Of a stretch of DNA of 64,000 bases, positions 1-10,284 are shown one piece after another. The stretch is from Verrucomicrobiia bacterium (GTDB lineage Bacteria > Verrucomicrobiota > Verrucomicrobiia > JABWAM01), in assembly GCA_020849895.1 (NCBI GenBank), contig JADZFN010000066.1, forward strand, positions 50,852 through 114,851, in the 5' to 3' direction. The notes under the pieces are model-generated. The model saw nothing but the letters and a program-made list of their open reading frames with translations, was not told where the DNA came from and made no database searches. Positions within the stretch are counted from its first letter, which is position 1. Each line of letters starts with the position of its first letter. A program made the position numbers and the translations under genes.

Positions 1-1611
1 GTCGCGAAGGTTGGCGCGGACGGCCAGTTGTGCGGCGGCGTCAGTGAAGGCGATTTCCGGCGTGGTGAGGATGAGGCTCGCGACGCCGAGGCGCCCTTCG
101 AGGGCGAGCAAGTGCCCTTGCTCGGTCGCGGCAATCTTCAGAGTTCCCGCGAAGGTGCCCTTGCGGAGCTTCCAATCCGAGGGCACATGGAGCCACGGGG
201 CGAAGGCCGCCATCTCCAAGGGCATAATCTGAAGATTGAATTCCGAGTCTTCTGCGGGGGCGCCGAAGGTTTCGCCTTCCTTCCAGGAGAGCGTCATGGG
301 ACGGCTCAATGCCCCTTTGAGAAGCGGTGCGCCTCCGACGCGCTGCGCGTCGAGATTGAGTCGGAAGACTGTGGCGCGACGCGCGCGCACGTCGACTTCC
401 ACGCCGTGCTCGAGCAGGATTTGGGTCGGCCCGAACGCTTCCGGAGGGAGAAAGGACGACGTGACGGCGAGGGGGTGAGCGGCGAGCCTTCCTTCCGCGC
501 GGATGAGATCGCCTCCATGTCGCATGGAGAGATGCCCCGTGTAGTCGAGTTGTGTTCCTCGGAAATCCAGACGACTTGTCCCGAAGATCGGATTGAGCAA
601 GGCCTGATCCAACGGGCCGATTTGCACGTCGAGTTCGGCTTCCTTGCCGGCGAAGTCGAGAAGGCCCGCCACGCGTGCCGCGGCGAGCGCGACGCCGCTG
701 CGTTCGACCGACAGGACGCCTTCGCGGAGGAGGCCTTTGCCGTTCGCGCCGAGGTCATGATCGAAGCGCAGCGTCGCCGAGAGGCCGTCTAGACGTTCCA
801 CGCCCACATGGCCGGCCAGGTTTTCCAGGCCGAGATCGCCCTTGGCGGCGCGCGGAAGAAAGGCGTCGTCGAGCTTTACGGAGACTTTGGCGTGGGCGTT
901 CCCGGTGAAACCGATCCCGCGCGTCTCTGCCTCCTCCGTTTTGAGAGCCTCTCTTTTCATGGAGAAGCCGAGCTGCAGATCGAGCGTTGCCGCGCCGCCG
1001 GGACGCAGGTTGCGCGCCGAAAGGTTTACCGGACCGATCTCGATCCGGGCGCCGGGTGCTTCGCGCACGAAGCGCAGGTTGCGAAAAGTCAGGCTGTCGA
1101 TCCGCGCGAGAATCGGTGGTGGAACCGCGGCGCCGTCGCGCGAAGACGAAGGCGTCGCCGTTTGAGCCGCCGGCGCTTGAAAAGCCTTGGGGAGATCGGC
1201 GATCGTGCCGTCCTCTTTCTCGACGAGATGGATTGAGGGAGATTCCGCCTGGATTTCTTTGGCTTCGAAGCGCCCGCGCAACAAGGCCCAGCCTCGATAG
1301 CGCACGGAAAGGCGCACGAGCTCGAGCAGGGGACGATCCGCAGGGCCCACGCGCAGCTTCTCGATTTCGAGCGAGGAAAACGGATGCCATGCGACGCGCT
1401 TCGCGGCGATTTCGACACCGAGCTGTTTCGAGAGGCGCGGAAGAATTATGTGGCGAACACCGGAATCGCTGGCGAGAAAAAAGGCGAGCGCAAGGCCCGC
1501 CAGGACGAGTGCGCCGAACGCCGTGGCGACCCTCACGAGGCCGCTCGCGCGGCGTCGTGGCGGAGCGAGGGGAGAAGAAGGCGATGGAGGCGTTTGAGGG
1601 GAATCGCTCAT
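1..1611 (-). CDS. AsmA-like envelope protein, C-terminus beyond window edge
   Basis: Absent from the ORF track because it runs off the left edge; I read it by reverse-complementing the start of the window, where the frame stays open for 537 codons. The start is an ATG giving MSDSPQTPPSP. Residues about 24-48 form a hydrophobic signal anchor (VATAFGALVLAGLALAFFLA) after an Arg-rich stretch. The rest is long beta-rich sequence with phrases such as GVEIAAKRVAWHPFSSLEIEKLRVG, typical of AsmA/TamB/DUF748-like inner-membrane-anchored periplasmic proteins thought to act in outer-membrane biogenesis or lipid transport. Family level is likely; the exact subfamily is not determined. A further ATG eight bases upstream is followed at once by a stop. 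Confidence 0.7.
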   Translation of the reverse strand, partial: MSDSPQTPPSPSSPLAPPRRRASGLVRVATAFGALVLAGLALAFFLASDSGVRHIILPRLSKQLGVEIAAKRVAWHPFSSLEIEKLRVGPADRPLLELVRLSVRYRGWALLRGRFEAKEIQAESPSIHLVEKEDGTIADLPKAFQAPAAQTATPSSSRDGAAVPPPILARIDSLTFRNLRFVREAPGARIEIGPVNLSARNLRPGGAATLDLQLGFSMKREALKTEEAETRGIGFTGNAHAKVSVKLDDAFLPRAAKGDLGLENLAGHVGVERLDGLSATLRFDHDLGANGKGLLREGVLSVERSGVALAAARVAGLLDFAGKEAELDVQIGPLDQALLNPIFGTSRLDFRGTQLDYTGHLSMRHGGDLIRAEGRLAAHPLAVTSSFLPPEAFGPTQILLEHGVEVDVRARRATVFRLNLDAQRVGGAPLLKGALSRPMTLSWKEGETFGAPAEDSEFNLQIMPLEMAAFAPWLHVPSDWKLRKGTFAGTLKIAATEQGHLLALEGRLGVASLILTTPEIAFTDAAAQLAVRANLRD

Positions 1612-1889
1612 CGCTCCATTTTCGCATATGGCGTGAAAAAGGCGAGCGGGCGCCCTGTCTCTCGCCTCTGTGGAGGACGGATTGATGAGCCCTCGTTCGA
1701 GAACGGCAAAAAAGAGGGAGATGGACGGTCCTGAGGATGCAGCCTTCCAACGCAGAGATCGTCGGAAGGTTTCTCAAGGGGTTCGAGATGGAACCGGGAA
1801 AGGCCTCTTTCTTTCAGATTCTTGCTTTCCGGAAGGGAAGGCAGACGGGTGGTCGCTTCTCTCGATCTTTTGCATGGCGCCTTTCAACA

Positions 1890-1918
1890 TTGAATTTCTC
1901 ATTCAGCTTGCTTATTCA
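1890..1918 (+). promoter_or_regulatory. Putative sigma70-type promoter for the DHOD-like gene
   Basis: TTGAAT, 17-bp spacer, TATTCA, 35 bp before the ATG at 1954. The outer bases also form an inverted repeat (TTGAAT ... ATTCAA), so the site could double as an operator. The rest of the 342-bp gap 1612-1953 shows no gene I can support. Confidence 0.4.
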
Positions 1919-1953
1919 ACAGTCCTCAGGTAGAAGAAACGGAGTGAGGATCC

Positions 1954-3186
1954 ATGAACGCCTTCCTTCCCATCTTGTTGGAGGTCCCCGCGGACGCGAA
2001 GGCGCGTTTGAGGCGGGACTACGATCTGTATGCGACGGACGAATTGCCCGCGGCGTGGGAAGAGATGGTGCGGGAAGACTACGGGCTGGAGGTCGCGGGG
2101 CGTTTCGCGGGTCTGCCGCTGCGCAACCCGTTTGGCTGCGCCGGAGGACCGTTGTGCCGGAACCTCCTGCAGGTGCGTGAGGCTTCGGAAGCGGGGCTTG
2201 GATTCGTGACGCTCATCGCGGCGCGCGCGCGCGACGAGGCGGGCGCCACGATGGTACAAGACTGGCGCGGCCTCGAATCGGAGGCCGTTCTCGAAGGGCA
2301 CAACGGCGACCGTTCGCTAACATGGCTCGAATGCGGATGGTACGACAACCTCGACGTCTACGCGGAGTTTCTGCGGGCGGCGCTCGAGGTGGCGGGGCGA
2401 CGAAGGATGCCCGTAATTCCGGCGGTGCGCTTCGGGGTGAACGTGCGCGGGCAGGCGAGCGCCGCCGAGGCGCGGCATACGGTGCGGCTGCTTCAGGAGG
2501 TCTGGCACGGAGCGCATCCCGACCAACCCGCGCCGCTGGAGGTGGAGGTTTTGCCCGAGATGCGCGGACTCCCGGCGGCGCAAAAAAAAGCCGCGCTGCT
2601 GCGCGCCCTTCGCGATGCCGTGCGATTTCTACGTGCCTCCTCGGAACATCCGAAATACCTGCATGCGGGATTGAAACTGGGTATGGCACCGTTTGATGCG
2701 GCCTTTCAGGCGCGCGCGCTGGAAGCGGCGCTCGATGGCAGCGAGCCTCCGGCGTTTCTCGTTCTTTTCAATCGCCTCCGGCGTTACGAGCGCTGGAGGG
2801 GCAGCTATCGTGCCGTCTCCTGCGGCGGGCCCGAGCTCGCGCGGCGCAACTTCGTGGCGCTCGACCGCATCAGGCGTCCTGTGGAGTTCAGCGCGCTCGG
2901 CGACATTACCACGGGGCGGCGGATGGTCGAGTACGCCCTGCGCGGTGCGACGAGCGGCCAGATGCATACGGTCTTCCAGCTTCCCGAGTCGGCCTATCGG
3001 CGGCGAACCGGGAACCGGGTGGACAAGGCGCTCCACGAACTGGCCTTTCATCCCGAGCACGGTCTCGTCGCGGCGATGCTCCACGTGAAGGCGAAGACGG
3101 GCGTTTCCCGTTTTCTCGATCTGGATCAGGCGGCGGAGGCGTTGGGCGCCACGGCCGGGATTGACTCGCGCGGCGCGGCTCTCTAG
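1954..3186 (+). CDS. Dihydroorotate-dehydrogenase-like FMN TIM-barrel protein
   Basis: 410 aa, with a GGAGTGAGG ribosome-binding site just before the ATG. The N-terminal part has a DHOD-like entry strand (GLPLRNPFGCAGGPLCRN) and an EAGLGFVTLIAAR segment. The C-terminal part has the phosphate-binding region of class I DHOD/DPYD-like flavoproteins (SCGGPELARRN, FSALGDITTGRRMVEYALRGATSGQMHTVFQLP). No Fe-S cysteine cluster and no pyrimidine genes are nearby. The protein is longer than typical PyrD (about 310-340 aa) and lacks a clear catalytic-loop match I could name, so the substrate may not be dihydroorotate. An FMN-linked oxidoreductase role is inferred from fold motifs only. Confidence 0.6.
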   Translation: MNAFLPILLEVPADAKARLRRDYDLYATDELPAAWEEMVREDYGLEVAGRFAGLPLRNPFGCAGGPLCRNLLQVREASEAGLGFVTLIAARARDEAGATMVQDWRGLESEAVLEGHNGDRSLTWLECGWYDNLDVYAEFLRAALEVAGRRRMPVIPAVRFGVNVRGQASAAEARHTVRLLQEVWHGAHPDQPAPLEVEVLPEMRGLPAAQKKAALLRALRDAVRFLRASSEHPKYLHAGLKLGMAPFDAAFQARALEAALDGSEPPAFLVLFNRLRRYERWRGSYRAVSCGGPELARRNFVALDRIRRPVEFSALGDITTGRRMVEYALRGATSGQMHTVFQLPESAYRRRTGNRVDKALHELAFHPEHGLVAAMLHVKAKTGVSRFLDLDQAAEALGATAGIDSRGAAL

Positions 3187-3261
3187 AAACGGCCTGTTCC
3201 GCGAACGGGCGGACGCGAATGCGTTTGTCCGAAACCCAAGAAACGGGCGGGAATGACGAAG

Positions 3262-3291
3262 GCCTCCGGCTTTTGCAAGCCGACGGGAGGC
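3262..3291. other. Stem-loop in the DHOD-like/ABC ATPase intergenic gap
   Basis: GCCTCC-GGCTT, loop TTGC, AAGCC-GAC-GGGAGGC forms an 11-bp stem with a 3-nt bulge. No T-tract follows, so it is not a classical terminator; it may be an mRNA 3' end or leader structure. Confidence 0.35.
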
Positions 3292-3373
3292 TGCCGCGGA
3301 AGATTTCTCGCCTCATCAGCGGCAGCGCGCGTCCGAGACGAAATCGGAAGGCGCGCCGTCACGGAGGAGAGAT

Positions 3374-4507
3374 ATGGCCAAGGTGGTGCTCGAAAACGTC
3401 TGCAAGGTCTTTCGGGATGGAAAAGGGAACGACGTGCGGGCAGTGGACGACGTGAATCTCGTCATTGAAGACCAGGAGTTTATGGTGTTCGTGGGCCCGT
3501 CAGGCTGCGGCAAGTCTACGACGCTGCGAATGGTCGCGGGGCTGGAAGAGATCACGGCTGGGACCATCGCGATCGATGGGAAGGTGGTGAACAACGTGCC
3601 GCCAAAGGACCGGGACATCGCGATGGTGTTCCAGAACTACGCGCTCTACCCGCACATGACGGTGTACAAGAACATGGCGTTCGGGTTGATGCTGAGGAAA
3701 TACCCGAAGGCGGAGATCGAACAGCGCGTCCGCGAGGCGGCGGAGATCCTCGGGATCGAGCCGCTCCTCGACCGCAAGCCGAAGGAGCTTTCCGGCGGGC
3801 AGCGCCAGCGCGTGGCCGTGGGGCGCGCGATCGTGCGCAAGCCGAAGGTTTTTCTTTTCGACGAGCCGCTCTCGAACCTCGATGCGAAGATGCGCGTGCA
3901 GATGCGCACCGAAATTTCAAAGCTGCACCATCGCCTCTCGGCCACGATGATCTACGTGACGCACGACCAGGTGGAGGCGATGACGATGGGGGATCGGATC
4001 ACCGTGATGAATGCGGGAAAAATTCAACAAGTGGACGCGCCGCTGAGTCTTTACCAGCGACCTGCGAATGCGTTCGTGGCGGGATTCATCGGCAGCCCGA
4101 TGATGAACTTTTTCGAAGGCGAGACGCTCGCCGCTGACGGCCGCCTGTGGTTCGTCGAGAAGGCCAAGAACGGCGCTCCCGGCTTCCGGGTGTGCACGGA
4201 CCGGTCGCACGAAGCCGCGCTGAGGAGCTTTGTCGGGCGGCCGTTGAGGATGGGACTGCGCTCCGAGGATATCCATGAGACTTCGGCAGCCGCACCGGCG
4301 CCCTCGGGCGCCGGAGTGCGTGCCAAGGTGGAAGTCGTGGAGCCGATGGGTTCCGAGGTGTACCTCTATCTCGCCACTGGCGCGCACAACTTCATCGCGC
4401 GAGTAGGCGCGGCGCGGAAGGCCGACGTGAATCACGAGGTCGAGATACGGTTCGACATGGAGCGCGCACACTTTTTTGACGTCTCGACAGAGAAGGCGAT
4501 CGCGTGA
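3374..4507 (+). CDS. Sugar ABC transporter ATP-binding protein (UgpC/MsmX type)
   Basis: 377 aa, GGAGGAGA ribosome-binding site before ATG. It is the cytoplasmic ATPase of carbohydrate-uptake ABC importers. Walker [10 protein letters not shown] at residues 41-49, Q-loop region [15 protein letters not shown], signature [14 protein letters not shown], Walker [13 protein letters not shown] and switch histidine [13 protein letters not shown] are all intact. The C-terminal about 130 residues are the OB-like regulatory domain of this subfamily ([10 protein letters not shown], then [12 protein letters not shown]). No permease or binding protein lies beside it, so it is probably a shared ATPase energising several sugar importers, as MsmX does in Bacillus. 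The importer it serves is unknown. Confidence 0.9.
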   Translation: MAKVVLENVCKVFRDGKGNDVRAVDDVNLVIEDQEFMVFVGPSGCGKSTTLRMVAGLEEITAGTIAIDGKVVNNVPPKDRDIAMVFQNYALYPHMTVYKNMAFGLMLRKYPKAEIEQRVREAAEILGIEPLLDRKPKELSGGQRQRVAVGRAIVRKPKVFLFDEPLSNLDAKMRVQMRTEISKLHHRLSATMIYVTHDQVEAMTMGDRITVMNAGKIQQVDAPLSLYQRPANAFVAGFIGSPMMNFFEGETLAADGRLWFVEKAKNGAPGFRVCTDRSHEAALRSFVGRPLRMGLRSEDIHETSAAAPAPSGAGVRAKVEVVEPMGSEVYLYLATGAHNFIARVGAARKADVNHEVEIRFDMERAHFFDVSTEKAIA

Positions 4508-4565
4508 GAAATCCCGGCACGCCGCGAACAGGACGCGATTTCTCGACGGCGCCCGCGCGCCGATC

Positions 4566-5696
4566 ATGAGTCGGAAAGTTTTTTACAGCGTCGCGCAGCC
4601 GCTCAATCGGGGCGGAATGGGTTCGATTGGCTGGCACGCAGCGCGGGCGCTGTTCCGCGGTGGACGCCTCGCCGCAGTGGCGTCCGCCGAAGTGGGCGCG
4701 GCGGGGAGCTTGCGCGGGTTCGCGCGCGGGATGCCGTGGCCGGCGCGCAAGGGGCTGGCGGCGCTGAACCGCCTTGGCGCACACCACGCCCACGACCTCC
4801 TTTTCGACCGGTGGGTTGCGAACCAGATCGAAAAAGAGGCCGATTTCTACGGCTGGATGAACATGTCGCTCGCCTCGATCGCGGCCTGTCGCGCCGGCGG
4901 CGGACGGGCGTTTGTAGATCGGGGCTCGGTGGAGCCCCGCCTCCAGCGGAAGTGGCTCCGCGACGAATATGCGCGTTTCGGCCTGCTCCTCGATCCGATG
5001 AGCGCTCGCGGCGTGGAACGCATGGTCGCCGAGGCGGAGGCGGCGGACGTCGTGGTCGTCCCCTCGAGGCTTGTCGAACGCTCCTATCTCGAGGCGGGGC
5101 ATCCGTCGGAGAAGCTTCGCGTAAATCCGCTCGGGGTGGAAACGGAGTCTTTCCGTCCTTCGGAGGAGGCGCGACGGGATCGGGTGTTCCGCTTCGCTTT
5201 CGTCGGACAGCTCTCCATTCAGAAGGGGTTGCCGGATCTCCTTTCCGTTTGGACGCGTGTGGCGGGGCACGGCGCGTCGCTCGCGCTCGCGGGGACGATC
5301 CCCGCGCTCGAGAGGGCGCATATCGAACCGATGCTGCGCCGCGCGCGGCGGGTGGAAACACTGGGCCATTGCGCTGACGTGCCCGGACTGCTCGCGCGCT
5401 GCGACGCCCTCGTGTTGCCTTCGGCCCAGGACGGCTTCGGCCTGGTGGTCCTGGAAGCAATGGCGTGCGGCCTTCCGGTGCTCGTTTCGGATCGGGTGGG
5501 CGCTGCGGATTGCGTGACAGAAGGGAAGAACGGCCGGGTGTTTCCCTTCGGCGATGACGATGCGCTCGCGGATCGGCTGCAGTGGTTTTTTAAGGAGCCC
5601 GCGCGTGCGGCAGGGATGCGTGAGGCCGCATTGGAAACGGCGCGGAGGCACTCCTGGGAAGCCTACGGCCAGCGGTTGTTGGACCTGACGCAATGA
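4566..5696 (+). CDS. GT4-family glycosyltransferase
   Basis: The track begins at 4476, but the natural N-terminus is MSRKVFYSVAQPLNRGGMGSIGWHAARALF at 4566, a GT-B start with a glycine-rich nucleotide-sugar loop. The protein is 376 aa. The second Rossmann half contains RFAFVGQLSIQKGLPDLLSVW and the family signature PSAQDGFGLVVLEAMACGLPVLVSD (an EX7E variant with Asp first), then GKNGRVFPFGDDDALADRL. It is a retaining cytoplasmic or membrane-peripheral transferase, likely acting on a cell-surface glycan. Donor and acceptor cannot be read from sequence. It is convergent with the pilB-like gene and ends about 10 bp from it. Confidence 0.85.
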   Translation: MSRKVFYSVAQPLNRGGMGSIGWHAARALFRGGRLAAVASAEVGAAGSLRGFARGMPWPARKGLAALNRLGAHHAHDLLFDRWVANQIEKEADFYGWMNMSLASIAACRAGGGRAFVDRGSVEPRLQRKWLRDEYARFGLLLDPMSARGVERMVAEAEAADVVVVPSRLVERSYLEAGHPSEKLRVNPLGVETESFRPSEEARRDRVFRFAFVGQLSIQKGLPDLLSVWTRVAGHGASLALAGTIPALERAHIEPMLRRARRVETLGHCADVPGLLARCDALVLPSAQDGFGLVVLEAMACGLPVLVSDRVGAADCVTEGKNGRVFPFGDDDALADRLQWFFKEPARAAGMREAALETARRHSWEAYGQRLLDLTQ

Positions 5697-5705
5697 CGCG
5701 GGGCG

Positions 5706-7415
5706 TCACGTATACTTGACGACTTCCTCAACGGTGGTCTCGCCGTCGAAGATGCAGCGTACGCCGTCGTCGCGAAGGGAGATCATGCCCAACTCGATGG
5801 CCTTCTGACGGATGACGACGGTCGGAGCGCGCTGATTGATGAGCTCGCGGATAGGATCGCTGATTTCGAGCAGTTCGAAAATCCCTTTTCTTCCCCGGTA
5901 GCCCTTGCCATCGCAGTCGGGACAGCCCTTGCCGTAATAGAAGGTCTTGTCTCCGATTTCGTGCGGGTTGAGGTCGAGGGCGGCCAGCGATTCCTCGGTG
6001 GGTTCATACGGGGTGCGGCAGTTTTTACAGATCGTGCGGATGAGGCGCTGACTGAGGATGGCCTGAAGAGTGGAACTGATGAGAAACGGTTCCGTCCCCA
6101 TGTCAATGAGACGGGTGACGGCGCCGGGGGCGTCGTTGGTATGGAGCGTAGTGAAGACGAGGTGCCCGGTGAGCGAGGCTTGGATCGCGATCTGCGAGGT
6201 CTCGAGGTCGCGCGTCTCTCCGATCATGATCCGGTCGGGGTCCTGACGGAGGAAGGCGCGCAGGACGCGCGCGAAGGAGACGCCGATCGCCTCATTGATG
6301 TTCACCTGCATGATCCCCTCGATGTCGTACTCGACGGGGTCCTCGGCGGTGAGGAGCTTGGAATCAATGGTGTTGATGCGGCGGAGGGCGGAGTAGAGGG
6401 TGGTCGTCTTGCCGGAGCCGGTGGGGCCGGTGACGATGAAGATGCCGTTAGGGCGGAGGATAAGCTGGCAGATATAGTCGTAGACGCGCTTCGGCATCCC
6501 GAGGTTTTCGAGATCGAGGGAGACGGTGGAACGGTCGAGGACGCGGAGCACGACGCTTTCTCCATGCTGAGTGGGGAGGGTGTTCACGCGCAAGTCCACG
6601 GGGCGCCCCGCGATGTTGAGCATGATGCGGCCGTCCTGGGGAATGCGGCGCTCGGCGATGTTGAGGTTGGACATCACCTTGATGCGGGAGATGACAGGGA
6701 GCGCCATGGATTTCGGCGGCGGCGTCATCTCATAGAGAGCGCCATCCACGCGGTAGCGGATCTTGAATTCGTTTTCGAAAGGCTCGAAGTGGATGTCGCT
6801 TGCGCGGTCTCGGATCGCTTGGAAGAGGACGAGGTTGACGAACTTGATGATGGGCGGTGAATCGGCCCCTTCCTGGAGGGTGATCGCCGAAGGGCCGGCA
6901 GCGGCATGAGTCTGCGAGACGTCGCTATCCCCGAAGTCCTTGCCGAGGCTCTCGAGCATTTCCGCCACCGAGGCGCTGTCGTCGCTGTAATGCTCGTTGA
7001 CGAAGGCGTCCACCTTGTCGGGATCGGCCATGTAGATCTCGACATCCTTGCCGGTGATGAAACGGATCTCCTGGCTCGCGTTGACGTTGAACGGATCGCG
7101 GATGGCGATGCGCAGGAGGTTGCCCTGGGAGGTGAGCGGAGCGATTCCGTAGAGACGGGCCGAACTGGCGGGGATGGTTTTGACGAGGTCGGGCAGGGGG
7201 TCCACGTCGTCGAGGTTGACGAACTCCAGGCCGAGGTGATCGGCGACGAGCTGCAGGAGGCGGTCGCGTTCCAGCAAGCCCATGTCCACGACGATGTCGG
7301 CGATAGGCTTGCCCGCGCGCGCATTTTCCTCCTCGATCTCGGAGAACTGCTCCGGGGTGACCAGCGCGCGCTCCTTGAGGAGCTGTAGGATTAGGGCGGA
7401 ATGTTCCTCGAACAT
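5706..7415 (-). CDS. PilB/GspE-type assembly ATPase (second copy of the pair)
   Basis: The 843-aa track ORF includes about 274 residues of out-of-frame pilT sequence. The real start is ATG at 7415 (MFEEHSALILQLLKERALV), giving 569 aa. Domains: N-terminal MshEN/GspE-N region about 1-150, then the hexameric ATPase core with ASDIHFEP near 206, Walker A GPTGSGKT at 330-337, DPDRIMIGETRD (Walker B region), and a zinc-type tetracysteine CKNC ... CPDC. It powers pilus or pseudopilus extension from the cytoplasmic face. It lies 11 bp after pilT and is the last gene of the pilB-pilT-pilB block. The N-terminal MshEN fold suggests possible cyclic-di-GMP control, which is inference. Confidence 0.9.
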   Translation of the reverse strand: MFEEHSALILQLLKERALVTPEQFSEIEEENARAGKPIADIVVDMGLLERDRLLQLVADHLGLEFVNLDDVDPLPDLVKTIPASSARLYGIAPLTSQGNLLRIAIRDPFNVNASQEIRFITGKDVEIYMADPDKVDAFVNEHYSDDSASVAEMLESLGKDFGDSDVSQTHAAAGPSAITLQEGADSPPIIKFVNLVLFQAIRDRASDIHFEPFENEFKIRYRVDGALYEMTPPPKSMALPVISRIKVMSNLNIAERRIPQDGRIMLNIAGRPVDLRVNTLPTQHGESVVLRVLDRSTVSLDLENLGMPKRVYDYICQLILRPNGIFIVTGPTGSGKTTTLYSALRRINTIDSKLLTAEDPVEYDIEGIMQVNINEAIGVSFARVLRAFLRQDPDRIMIGETRDLETSQIAIQASLTGHLVFTTLHTNDAPGAVTRLIDMGTEPFLISSTLQAILSQRLIRTICKNCRTPYEPTEESLAALDLNPHEIGDKTFYYGKGCPDCDGKGYRGRKGIFELLEISDPIRELINQRAPTVVIRQKAIELGMISLRDDGVRCIFDGETTVEEVVKYT

Positions 7416-7426
7416 GGCGGGAGGCG

Positions 7427-8512
7427 TCAGCGTTTTTTCTGGGCGAGGCCGCGCTCTTCGATCTGTTGGAGCATCGCGGTGGGATCCTGCGCCTTGGTGA
7501 TGAGTTCTCCGTAGGGAATGAATCCGCGCTCGTAAAGCTGGAGGAGATGCGAATCCAGGGTATGCATTCCGAACTTGGCGCCGGTCTGGATGTCGGAGGT
7601 GATACGGTAGGTCTTGTTGTCGCGGATGAGGGCGGCGATCGAAGGGGTGGAAATCATGATCTCGAAGGCGGCGATGCGGCCCTTGCCGTCGGCGCGCGGC
7701 AGGAGGAGCTGGGAGATCACCGCCTGGAGCGTGCCGGCGAGCTGGGTGCGGATCTGTTCCTGCTGGTTTGCGGGGAATTGGTCCACGATGCGGTCCACGG
7801 TGCGCGCGGCGCCGGTGGTGTGGAGGGTGCCGAAGACGAGGTGCCCGGTCTCGGCGGCGGTGAGCGCCGCCTCGGTGGTCTCCAGGTCGCGCATCTCCCC
7901 CACGAGGATGATGTCCGGGTCCTGGCGCAGCGCGCGGCGAAGCGCCTCGGCGAAGGAGGGGACGTCCACGCCCACTTCGCGCTGGATCACGACGCTGCGC
8001 TTGTGGGCGTGGAAATACTCGATGGGGTCCTCGATCGTGATGATGTGGACGTCGCGCTCCTCGTTGATGAGGTTGACCATGCTCGCGAGCGTGGTGCTCT
8101 TGCCGGAGCCGGTAGGGCCGGTGACGAGGATGAGGCCGCGGGGCTTGTAGAGCAGCTCCTTGACGATGGGGGGAAGGCCGATCTGCTCCAGCGTCATGAA
8201 CGCGCTCGGGATGCGGCGGAGGACCATCCCGAAGCATCCCTTCTGGCGGAAGATGCTCACGCGGAAGCGCGAGGAGTCGCCGAACGCGAAACCGAAATCG
8301 GCGCCGCCCTTGGAACGGACCTGCTGGATGTAGTCCTCGTTCGTGATCGAACGCATCAGCGCCTCGGTGTCCTCGGGGGTGAGTGGGGGCGAGTCAATGG
8401 GGTGCATCCCGCCGTGGAGGCGAAGCACCGGCGGCACGCCGACCTCGATGTGGAGATCGCTCGCGCCTTCCTCGACCACGAGGTTCAAGAGATCAGACAT
8501 CGAGACGGCCAT
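7427..8512 (-). CDS. pilT: Type IV pilus retraction ATPase PilT
   Basis: 361 aa. It carries the short PilT N-terminal domain ([21 protein letters not shown]), Walker [10 protein letters not shown] at 132-140, Asp box [10 protein letters not shown], Walker [13 protein letters not shown], His box [19 protein letters not shown] and a C-terminal helix [11 protein letters not shown] corresponding to the PilT AIRNLIRE region. It lacks the GspE tetracysteine, which separates it from its two neighbours. MAVSM gives two possible starts (residue 1 or 5). It sits between two extension-type ATPases, 29 bp after the upstream one. Role: depolymerises pili for twitching, adhesion or DNA uptake. Confidence 0.95.
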   Translation of the reverse strand: MAVSMSDLLNLVVEEGASDLHIEVGVPPVLRLHGGMHPIDSPPLTPEDTEALMRSITNEDYIQQVRSKGGADFGFAFGDSSRFRVSIFRQKGCFGMVLRRIPSAFMTLEQIGLPPIVKELLYKPRGLILVTGPTGSGKSTTLASMVNLINEERDVHIITIEDPIEYFHAHKRSVVIQREVGVDVPSFAEALRRALRQDPDIILVGEMRDLETTEAALTAAETGHLVFGTLHTTGAARTVDRIVDQFPANQQEQIRTQLAGTLQAVISQLLLPRADGKGRIAAFEIMISTPSIAALIRDNKTYRITSDIQTGAKFGMHTLDSHLLQLYERGFIPYGELITKAQDPTAMLQQIEERGLAQKKR

Positions 8513-8541
8513 GGCGGGAAGCGGTGGGGGATTCGGGAAGA

Positions 8542-10242
8542 TCAGCTTTCGTCGCCCATGGTGATCGTAAGGACCTCCTCCGGAGTCGTCATGCCGGCGA
8601 GGACCTTGCGGACGCCATCCTCGCGGAGGGTGCGCATCCCGAGCTCGCGGGCGCGCTGACGGATGACGGATGAGGAGACCTTTTCCGTGATCATCTTGCG
8701 GACTTCGTCGTCAATGACGAAGATCTCGAAAATACCGGCGCGCCCCCGGTAGCCGCCTTTGTTGCAATCTTGGCAGCCGGCGCCATGGAAGAGGGTGGAG
8801 TTTTTGAGGGCGTCCGGCGAGAGGCGGAGGGCGTCCACCTCGGCCTGCGTGGGCGTGTAGGGTTCCTTGCACTTCGGACAGATTTTCCGGATAAGGCGTT
8901 GAGCCATAATCGCGCGCACCGAAGAGGCGACGAGGAAGGGCTTGACGCCCATGTCAATGAGGCGGGTGATCGCGCTGGGGGCGTCGTTGGTGTGGAGCGT
9001 GCTGAAGACGAGATGGCCCGTCAGCGAGGCGTTGATGGCGATGTTCGCGGTCTCCACATCGCGGATCTCCCCGATCATGATGATGTTCGGCGCCTGACGG
9101 AGCATGGCGCGCAGCGCTGCGGCGAAGGTCATTCCGATGTCTTCGTTCACTGCGACCTGATTGATGCCGGGCATCTGATACTCGACGGGGTCCTCGACCG
9201 TGATGATCTTGCGATCGGGGCGATTGATGACGTTCAGGCAGGCGTAGAGCGTCGTCGTCTTGCCCGATCCGGTCGGCCCCGTGACAAGCAGGATGCCGTC
9301 CGGCATGGCGATGAGTCGCTCGAAGGTGGCCTGGTCGTCGCTCAGGAAGCCCAGCTCCGCGAGGCCCAGCTTCAGACTCTCCTTGTCGAGGATGCGCATG
9401 ACGATGCTTTCACCGTGCGAGGTGGGCACCGTGGAAACGCGGAGGTCAATCTCACGACCGAGCACGTTCATTTGGATGCGGCCGTCCTGGGGGAGACGCT
9501 TTTCCGCGATGCTCATGTTCGACATGATTTTGACGCGGCTGATGATGGAGGGTTGGAGGCGTTTTGGAGGGTTGTCCACCTCGACGAGCTCGCCATCAAT
9601 GCGGAACCGCACACGCAGGCGGCGTTCGAGCGGTTCGATGTGGATGTCACTCGCCCGGGCGCGATAGGCGTTGGCGATCATCAGGTGGACGAGCTTGATG
9701 ATCGGGGCGTCCTCGGCGGTCTCCGTGCCGATGTTCCGATCGAGTTCGCCGGCGCCCAACGTGATATCGCCTTCGGTGATCTCCTGGAGCATCTTGTCCA
9801 CCGTCTCTTCCGCGCCGCCGTAGTAGCGCGTGAGGGCCTCCTCGATCTCCTCCTTCGGTGCCACCATCGGCTCGATCTCGCACTTGAGCGCGTAATGGAG
9901 GCTGTCCACGATATCGAGATCGGTGGGGTCGCTGATCGCCACGGCGAGGGAGCCGTTGTGCTTGAAGACCGGGATCGCCTTGTAACGCCGCGCGATGTGG
10001 CGCGGCATCGCCTCGATCACCTCCTGCGGGATCGTGTGGGCGCGGAGCGAGACTGTATCCATGCCCGCGTGAGTGGCCATCGCCTGGGTGACCTGCATCG
10101 GCGTGACCGCATGCTGACGCACCAGCATATCCACGATGCTGCCGTCCGCGGGGAGCGCGGTGCGCGCCGCCTCCACCTGGTCGCGCGTGACCAACCCAAC
10201 ATCCAGCAGAATCTCGAGGATATACTCGTCCGAGGCCGGCAT
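8542..10242 (-). CDS. PilB/GspE-type assembly ATPase (first copy)
   Basis: 566 aa. The N-terminal MshEN-like region (1-150; [16 protein letters not shown]) precedes the ATPase core: ASDIHIEP at 197-204, Walker A GPTGSGKT at 322-329, [36 protein letters not shown], and tetracysteine CPKC ... CQDC. It has the same architecture as the ATPase two genes downstream, but the N-terminal halves are clearly different, so this is not a recent duplication. fabD ends 42 bp upstream on the same strand. No pilC, pilin or pilM-Q genes lie nearby; pilD is 27 kb away. Confidence 0.9.
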   Translation of the reverse strand: MPASDEYILEILLDVGLVTRDQVEAARTALPADGSIVDMLVRQHAVTPMQVTQAMATHAGMDTVSLRAHTIPQEVIEAMPRHIARRYKAIPVFKHNGSLAVAISDPTDLDIVDSLHYALKCEIEPMVAPKEEIEEALTRYYGGAEETVDKMLQEITEGDITLGAGELDRNIGTETAEDAPIIKLVHLMIANAYRARASDIHIEPLERRLRVRFRIDGELVEVDNPPKRLQPSIISRVKIMSNMSIAEKRLPQDGRIQMNVLGREIDLRVSTVPTSHGESIVMRILDKESLKLGLAELGFLSDDQATFERLIAMPDGILLVTGPTGSGKTTTLYACLNVINRPDRKIITVEDPVEYQMPGINQVAVNEDIGMTFAAALRAMLRQAPNIIMIGEIRDVETANIAINASLTGHLVFSTLHTNDAPSAITRLIDMGVKPFLVASSVRAIMAQRLIRKICPKCKEPYTPTQAEVDALRLSPDALKNSTLFHGAGCQDCNKGGYRGRAGIFEIFVIDDEVRKMITEKVSSSVIRQRARELGMRTLREDGVRKVLAGMTTPEEVLTITMGDES

Positions 10243-10284
10243 TCGAGGGATTATGGGCGCGAAGTGATTGAAGTCAAACGCGCG

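Noticed and set aside
3262-3291. Rho-independent terminator
   Set aside because: Good stem but no following T-run; the same holds for the hairpin at 38797-38819.
7416-8237. N-terminal extension of the 843-aa PilB-like ORF
   Set aside because: Pro/His/Arg-rich out-of-frame reading of pilT; the family N-terminus begins at MFEEHSALIL.
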